Positions 57,879 through 64,000 of a stretch of 64,000 nucleotides of DNA are shown in pieces. The DNA is from Corythucha ciliata (Eukaryota; Arthropoda; Insecta; Hemiptera; Tingidae). The notes below the pieces were generated by a model, which saw nothing but the letters and a program-made list of their open reading frames with translations, was not told the DNA's origin and made no database searches. Position 1 is the first letter of the stretch, and each line of letters opens with the position of its first letter. Both the position numbers and the translations under genes were made by a program. The stretch spans positions 52,480,751 to 52,544,750 of the forward strand of contig CM075942.1 in assembly GCA_038030265.1 (NCBI GenBank), in the 5' to 3' direction.

Positions 57879-59324
57879 ATTGCTGATAGTGTAAGAAGTA
57901 TTGATAACTCAGTTTGTATTGTTGTTGGATCTTGAAGAGCTCGTAAATAACTTCACATCTCACTTCATCTGGCTGGGTTTTTAAGATTCTTTGGTGAGTA
58001 AGTACATATAACGTGTTCACATTAAAAATTCGGAAAAGAAGGTTCTTGAAATGTAGGTACCTAATCCACCTCCTGAATCGAAAAGAATTCGTGGGCACTG
58101 GGTTATAGCTAGCAAAATTATTATAATTTCGTTATTAGTGCTGCGAACCAATTTATTCTCACAGTTCACAAAATACCTATTTTTCAGTTGACCGAGCGTT
58201 AAGTTATTTCATTATCAGTGGTTCCTTCCATCTCAAGACCTTACTACTTCTGAAGCTGTTCATTCGGGAGGCGTCTTTTTATACTTTAAATTTTGAATAC
58301 AGATTCATCACCATCAAAATCTCGGAATGTCACAGATGGAAGAAACGGCTACGATGCTAACCATATCAACATGGCGTTAGACGGGACGAAGAGGACTCAA
58401 AGGAGATATTTGCGCTTTGCCTGCAGTCGTCTGCGCTTGAATAATCCTAATAAATGCTCTTAAATGGTTACTTTCGGCATTCTAAACTATACCAACATGT
58501 ATCTGTACGGGGAATAACAATAACAAGGACAGATACAAGTTATGGATCACACCACCGAAGGAATGCTGATATTGAAGGGTATAGTCGAGACGAGGTGCTC
58601 GGGTAAATTTTATTAATTAATAAAAAGTATATAAATAAGCACGAAAGTATACAATATAGTAAGTAAGCGCCTCGAACCTTGAGTGGAATAGAACAAAGCA
58701 CGATATGAGAGATAGGTAAACAAATCCTCCTCCTCTGTCGTAATTATTGGTGATACAGCCGAAATGAACGAGTGAGAGGACCCGCATTACGAGGTACTTC
58801 GGTAGTCAAAAAGTGCGAAACAAAAAAGAAGGTGCTGAGTCCGGGGGTTTTTTGGGCCAGCACCTGAGCTCGGGGAAAGTCGTCTCGTCGGCTGCAACGC
58901 TAGCAAAGGATAAAACCGTGAGGAAGAAGGGACGTTTCAGGGGGCAACATGAGAAAACGAGCGAGCACCGGTCTTTTTCTTTTCTCTGTTGTGCCCCGAC
59001 GCCATCCAATTGCTCCGTTGACTCTGTTGTTGAGCGGTTCCCGTAGTTCGGACTCCCCCGTCGCGTCCTCGTACGCTCGCGTGTAGTGCATTTCCATCAT
59101 ATTCTTGAGTAACCAGTGACCCCCTTATTAACAACTCGTACTAATGTAATGCCGAGCTCTATTAGTCGACCTTAGCGTAATTAATAAATGTACACACTTT
59201 TCCACGAGTTGTAATGGCAAAAAAAGAATGAAAAAGACGTGAAAATGATCCAAAATTTAACATACCGCTTACACTATCGGTATCACTAGTTTCTCTATGA
59301 CCGGCAGACAGCGTCTTCCTTAGC
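57879..59324 (-). repeat. 1.45-kb dispersed repeat, copy B (inverted relative to copy A)
   Basis: Full-length inverted match of 30147-31621, including both end words. On the plus strand it contains a TATA-like AGTATATAAATAAGC near 58627, so transcription in this orientation is possible. The end equivalent to the outer end of copy A here abuts repeat F, whereas in copy A the opposite end faces F. Confidence 0.75.
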
Positions 59325-60781
59325 TACAATCGCAAATATCCCTTGCATTCTCTGTCCTTTTCACGCTTCTAAATAGCTCATCTGTTTATCCTCCATTATT
59401 TTATCATTGGAGAGCTTTAGTCATAGAGGTAAATAACTGGAGAGAGCCTGAATGGGCTGTGTGTGGGTAGAAGGGTTGTCACAAATATGGCCGTCAAAGA
59501 ACCCCTTCAGAACCTTGAATTTACCTCTACATCGTCAGGTTATCAACAAAAATGCTCACCTCCCCCTGAGATTAATGCAAAATTACAAAAAAAGCGCCCG
59601 AGTTAGAATGAACAAGGGGTATTTCGGGGAATTTGTTCGGTAAAAACTAAATCAAACTCGTCAACTCTCTCGTTCTCAAAGCGTGGACGACTTGATGTTC
59701 ATGCGATTTCATTGTAAATGTCATCGTTCGCGGCACGTAGCCGTGTTTATTTTCTAAAATGTTTGGCCCTGATCTCGTTCCATCAACATACTAGAAAAAA
59801 TATTACATGGGCGAGACAGTCACGAGTTCAGAAAGAGCCGCTCCGTCTCATGAGGACTGCGAAACAAGGATTTGAAAAAAAGTCGCCACACTCATGCAGT
59901 TCTCGCTGTGCTCGAACCACGGGTCTTCTCATTCGCAGTGCTGGTACATATAATGTTTCTGAATTAATTTGTTTCTTGCTTGCGAGGGATTATTATGTGA
60001 AATAAACGTTCGTGATTTTTTAGGCCCTGTTTTTCTCATTGCTATCAGAGGATCGATCCCTGAAGAAACATACCCAAAAATACACAACTCATCAGTAAAA
60101 AAGGAGTTATCTTGAACTCAGAAACATGACGTATTCCATAAAAAACATAAGTAACGGATTTCCCGGTGGCTTCTGATGTCGTGATTCCCGGAAGAGTATT
60201 GGAGCTACTTGCGCACGTTGAAATATCCGGAAAAGAAGTCCTACAACTGGTCGACCGTTTAAAATAAAGATTCTCCGGAGTATAGTTGTGGGTTATTCAC
60301 TTTATTAATGTCCTGTGAACACTATCTAAAAACTCACAGTGACAATTTCTAGACATACTAGAGGAAAAAAGAACAAAACTAGAAATTCAAAGTGGACATG
60401 TAAATAAAAATTAACTTGACTTGAGGTTACTTTGTGGTTCACAAGGGGCACCTCCCACTTTAACTACAGCCAACAAATTTCAAGCCCAAGCTTTCTCCAT
60501 TCATTTTTATCTCTATGGCTCCAGTAGAAAATAAGGCAAAGAAACACAACAAACCGCTCTCCGACAGCTACATTACAGGTGAATTTTTTTCGGAAGGCGC
60601 ATATTATGACTCAAACATGCTAGCTGGCGTGTTTGAAATGACCTAAAACTTCAAAAATCGCGTATTTATTAACTGTTGGATTATTTTACGAACGGATCAC
60701 GATTTATGCTCTATTTTAGCGGAAATGAACCTTGAAAAATAGATTTATGAATAAGTTCTGACCCATGAAACTTCCTCATTA
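59325..60781 (+). repeat. Dispersed repeat F-B, split by a hAT-like insertion
   Basis: Segments 59325-59421 and 60518-60781 match 31739-32355 in order and orientation. The second part lacks the MITE found in F-A. Confidence 0.75.
59422..60517. mobile_element. 1.1-kb hAT-like non-autonomous element
   Basis: Flanked by GCTTTAGT (59414-59421) and GCTCCAGT (60518-60525), an 8-bp duplication with two differences; the empty paralogue in F-A has GCTCTAGT. Ends are CATAGAGGTAAATA and, inverted, CATAGAGATAAAAAT, with weaker pairing to about 35 bp. Two ORFs (63 and 95 codons) inside are not recognisable as a transposase. Confidence 0.75.
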
Positions 60782-60959
60782 TTAAATAATGTGAAAATCA
60801 GTGTGTAGCCAATTTCCTTTTGAATGAATGAATCACAAAAAAAACAAAAACAAAATCGCAAAGTGAGGGTGCCGATTTCGCTACAGAAGCTAAGAGATCC
60901 AGCATGGTTATTACAGTGGTGCCCCACGTGAAAAACTTGACCATCACGTCTCAAATCAC

Positions 60960-61943
60960 GCTAAGAAACAGGCGAGAAAGGATTTCGGGGCAGGAAATGT
61001 GAGAATTGAGGATCTTCCAAGCGAAGAAGAGGCTCGTAGAGCGTCGTCTATCCGCCAATGATTGGAGCCCAGTAAAAAGAAGCCTTTCATTATAGGATAA
61101 TGCTCCAGACCTATGGATAATGCAGGTACCTACCTAGCATCGCTATACGCTGGATCGACTCAACAAGATCAACCTCCGACTTCAGAAATGGATCCCAGGC
61201 AACGGAAGCATACTCCAAGTGACAACGGATCAGCGAGTTTTATAAAAGTATAACGACAAAAGGGCTACCAAAATCCGCTGAAAAACGCTTCACAAAGCCC
61301 AAAGCTCTGAGAGCCTTATTAAATATAACGCCTTAATCGTTTATATTTCCCTTACTTCCTCGAGAGGAAGGCCTCTGTGATTCCTCTGTTCCACACTTAT
61401 TGATAAATCAGCTAAGCTTACCCCAGGATACGAAAGCATCTACATCCTCCTGAAGCAACATACAGTCTTCCACAGAGGCAAGTGCTGAATAAAACTTCAA
61501 GTCCTCTGTCAATAATGAGCAGGTTGAGGAACGAAAAACTTTCACCACATCATTAAAAAACACAAAAAATATAGGATAGGCCCGAGATGCGAGCCCTGTG
61601 GGACTCCAGAAACAACCTGAATCAAGTCAGGAAGAGAATCATTATAGGTTACCCTAAACGTCCTACAAACCAAAACAAAACATAACAGCGGCTAACTCTC
61701 GGTTGGGAAAAAGGCGCACATTAACGAACTCTGTTTTAATTCTGTTTTAATAAATAACGAATTCTGTTTTATTAAAAAAAAAAAATGAAAAATCCAAATT
61801 CGCCGTAGTCGGAGGACATTTTTCCTAAAATTGAGACAACAAAATATTTCGTCGAGAATAAAGTGGATGACGGACGACAGATTCCATATTGAACATCGAG
61901 ATTAAGGCCTTTTCGGGGTCCAGAACACGAATCTGGTGTCAGC

Positions 61944-61985
<42 letters not shown>

Positions 61986-62930
61986 CATTACCAAACTTCC
62001 TTCCCTACGGGAACATAAGTAAATGAATGAATCCAGGAGAGAAGTGGATCGGCAACCGCGTACACCTCAAGTTTCCAGATAAGAATCTCGTGATTTACCC
62101 TATCGAAAGCCTTGGTCATATCAGTGTAAATGACATGGACTCTACGCCCTGACTCCAAGCTACCACGAATAACATCATTGTACAGGAGCAAATTTGTGAA
62201 AGTGGACCGTCCCTTAACGAAACCATGCTGATCCGGGGTGGTGACAGGCTTAAATTTCTCACTTAAGAAGTCAGCTACGAAGGAATCCAGAACCTTGGCT
62301 TATCTGGATTAGCTAAAGAGAAATCATTTTTACGGACCAGTATGTCCTCGTACAAAGAAAACGGGTAGTCCAACACTCTATCACGACAATTGAGCACATC
62401 ATTAAGCTGGAGAATACATGAAAACTCATATTATCCTTAAGGGGCGATTCAACCGCTGCACCACCACAGTAAACATTGAAATCACCGGCTACTACCAACC
62501 TCGAAAAAGTGCAACGAGTGCGAACAAAATCCAAATCCTCGAAAAACTGTTTATAAATGGACAACTCTGAACCGGGGGATGGATATAGGAACACCCAATA
62601 ACAAGATTTACCGCCACAGAGATTCCAGAAACCAGAACCCAGCATCACTCACCCTGGTAGTTAGGACAGGAAATAAGCTAGAGGAAAGAGACTTTCGCCC
62701 ACCAGTCAGAATACCACGCCTACAGGAAACACCACACGCAGAGTAGTCCCTGTCCCTCCTGAAAATACAAAAGTCATCAGATAAAATCTCAATGATCATT
62801 AAAATCACTGTTAAGCCAAGTCTCGGACAGCCTAACCACATCAAAATTGCAAGAAATTGAGCTTTTGAAGATTTGATTACATTTTGTTCGGAGGCCTCAA
62901 ACATTCTGGTAGTAAAGAGATACAAGGGGG
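60960..62930 (-). pseudogene. Jockey-like LINE, degraded (endonuclease and reverse transcriptase)
   Basis: Reading leftward on the minus strand: the endonuclease (FDVVRLSETWLNSDFNDH, then after a frameshift EILSDDFCIFRRDRDYSACG, and later VVAGDFNV), then reverse transcriptase VHVIYTDMTKAFDRVNHEIL, SGVPQGSHLGPIL, and a decayed catalytic box reading TEDLKF where (Y)ADDL is expected. A C-terminal ALRALGFVKRFSADF..SLIRCHLEYASVAWDP segment ends the similarity. Frameshifts and stops are frequent. An A38 tract with adjoining unrelated sequence (about 61640-62000) splits the RT domain. Confidence 0.8.
61946..61983. repeat. Poly(T) tract, 38 bases
   Basis: Lies within the LINE's RT region. On the LINE strand it is A38 and may be the tail of a short retroelement inserted there. 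Confidence 0.9.
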
Positions 62931-64000
62931 GAGCACGAACTTATTTAAGAGGTTGAGCCGATTGCCAAGTTAGAAGAAGAACCAATGGAAGGATTCATAA
63001 CGACGAGTTGATGGTGACGTTTGAGGTAAGAAGAATCTATTTCAGCCGACGTTTAGAGGGGCCACTGGCCAAAAAAGACGACTTCGGTACAGTAGCCAAG
63101 GGGCGGCGCGGTGTGGAGGGAAGGTTTTGTCTACGAGACAACCATCCGGGCAGAAGTTTGAGGAAAATCACTAATTCGCGGATAAAGTGTAGAAAAATAT
63201 GCAATTGAAAAAGAAAATTTAATTTTTTTTTACAATAAAAACCGGTCGCTAACCCCCCCTAAAACCATTGCCTTAAAGGCGGTACTGGCTTATACTGAGG
63301 GGTAGAGACGGCTAATGATTTCATAAGGCTGGCTAATTATGACATTTTCTTAATTCCCACCCTTTAATCCTCACCACCTCTTCACCAATAATGAATGAAA
63401 AAAAAAAAAAAAAAGCCACGCTGCCCCATACCGTCGTCACTCCCAGCGGTAATATTTCTCAATTAAACCGGCTTACCGGGCAGAGACCACCATAGCAATT
63501 CTTTACAATTTAAGGGAAGCGAGAGAGAGTGAGAGAGTGAGTGAGCGTGAGAGAAAAACTGGTTGGAAGGATGAAGCTTCAGGGAAACTTGATCTAGTGG
63601 AGCATGGTCAGTCGTAGGAGGGGGGGGGGCGGTTCTTGTAGGAAAAGAACCGCTCGAACACACAGAAACATTTTAATTTACGTCGAGGAAAAGAGCAACA
63701 TACTTTAATTCGTAGATATTGTTGGCCATCAGTAACAATTTGTGTGACGTATAAGATTTTTCGCCCCCCTCCTCTCCTCGGCATGGAGTAAAGAGGGAAA
63801 AACTCAAACAGTAAGGAACTTAATTCTTAAGGAACTTACTGTGCTGTGATAATGGGAAGGGGTGAACGGGGGGGAAAGAGAATTGCTTTATAATTAAGAC
63901 AAACGAGACGTACTTGTAACTTTTTCGTCTTCAATTAAACTTCTTCACCTATTCCACCCCCACCACTGCCATTAATCCCCTTGTTTTTCTCTTTTATTCC
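62931..64000. other. Receptor intron DNA, no gene seen
   Basis: Right edge of the window. A/T-rich, with GAGA-rich microsatellite near 63520-63555 and a G run near 63620. No upstream receptor exon found. Confidence 0.4.

Overview
The window is animal nuclear DNA, most likely from an arthropod and probably a non-insect one (crustacean or chelicerate; this taxon call is inference). The backbone is a single host gene on the minus strand: five exons of an AMPA-type ionotropic glutamate receptor. In transcript order they lie at 55304-55433, 37571-37703, 22164-22284, 4611-4775 and 4324-4533. Their splice phases join perfectly, and together they encode about 250 residues of the extracellular amino-terminal domain. 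Three introns of 15-18 kb and one of 77 bp separate them. The signal peptide exons lie beyond 55433 and the ligand-binding and membrane exons lie below 4324; I found neither in the window.

Almost everything else is repeat DNA inside those introns. Left to right: a decayed Gypsy gag-pol fragment on the minus strand (1-1310). A degenerate ~30-bp-period repeat family, called F1 here, recurs near 1.9-2.9, 22.6-24.9, 35-36.7, 46.6-47.2 and 55.6-55.9 kb. A second periodic family, F2, fills 6.5-8.3 kb. A small intronless RING-like gene sits at 10.0-10.4 kb, followed by a cluster of inverted-repeat elements at 10.4-12.4 kb, one carrying half of a THAP domain. A 6.4-kb TTAA-flanked DNA transposon with ~300-bp inverted ends (13768-20208) holds a five-exon Mutator-domain plus YqaJ-nuclease gene.

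A ~156-bp satellite occupies 24.9-28.7 kb. It continues in the opposite orientation at 29.8-30.1 kb around a 1.08-kb unique core with two unrecognised ORFs, an architecture like Foldback elements. A ~1.45-kb repeat occurs at 30147-31621 and, inverted, at 57879-59324. Each copy is next to a second repeat whose two copies serve as empty sites for one another's insertions. A 2.16-kb hAT-like element with an exact 8-bp target duplication encloses one F1 block (34848-37009).

A GC-rich R1-like LINE with a 17-bp target duplication spans 41466-46510. A 1.49-kb, TA-flanked near-perfect palindrome spans 49498-50986. A two-exon candidate gene of unknown function lies at 56816-57546 and a broken Jockey-like LINE at 60960-62930.

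The genes do not form a pathway. The picture is one neuronal receptor gene whose introns have been inflated by layered mobile elements. The most unusual items are the YqaJ/Mutator transposon whose transposase core appears deleted, the satellite-armed element, and the long palindrome.
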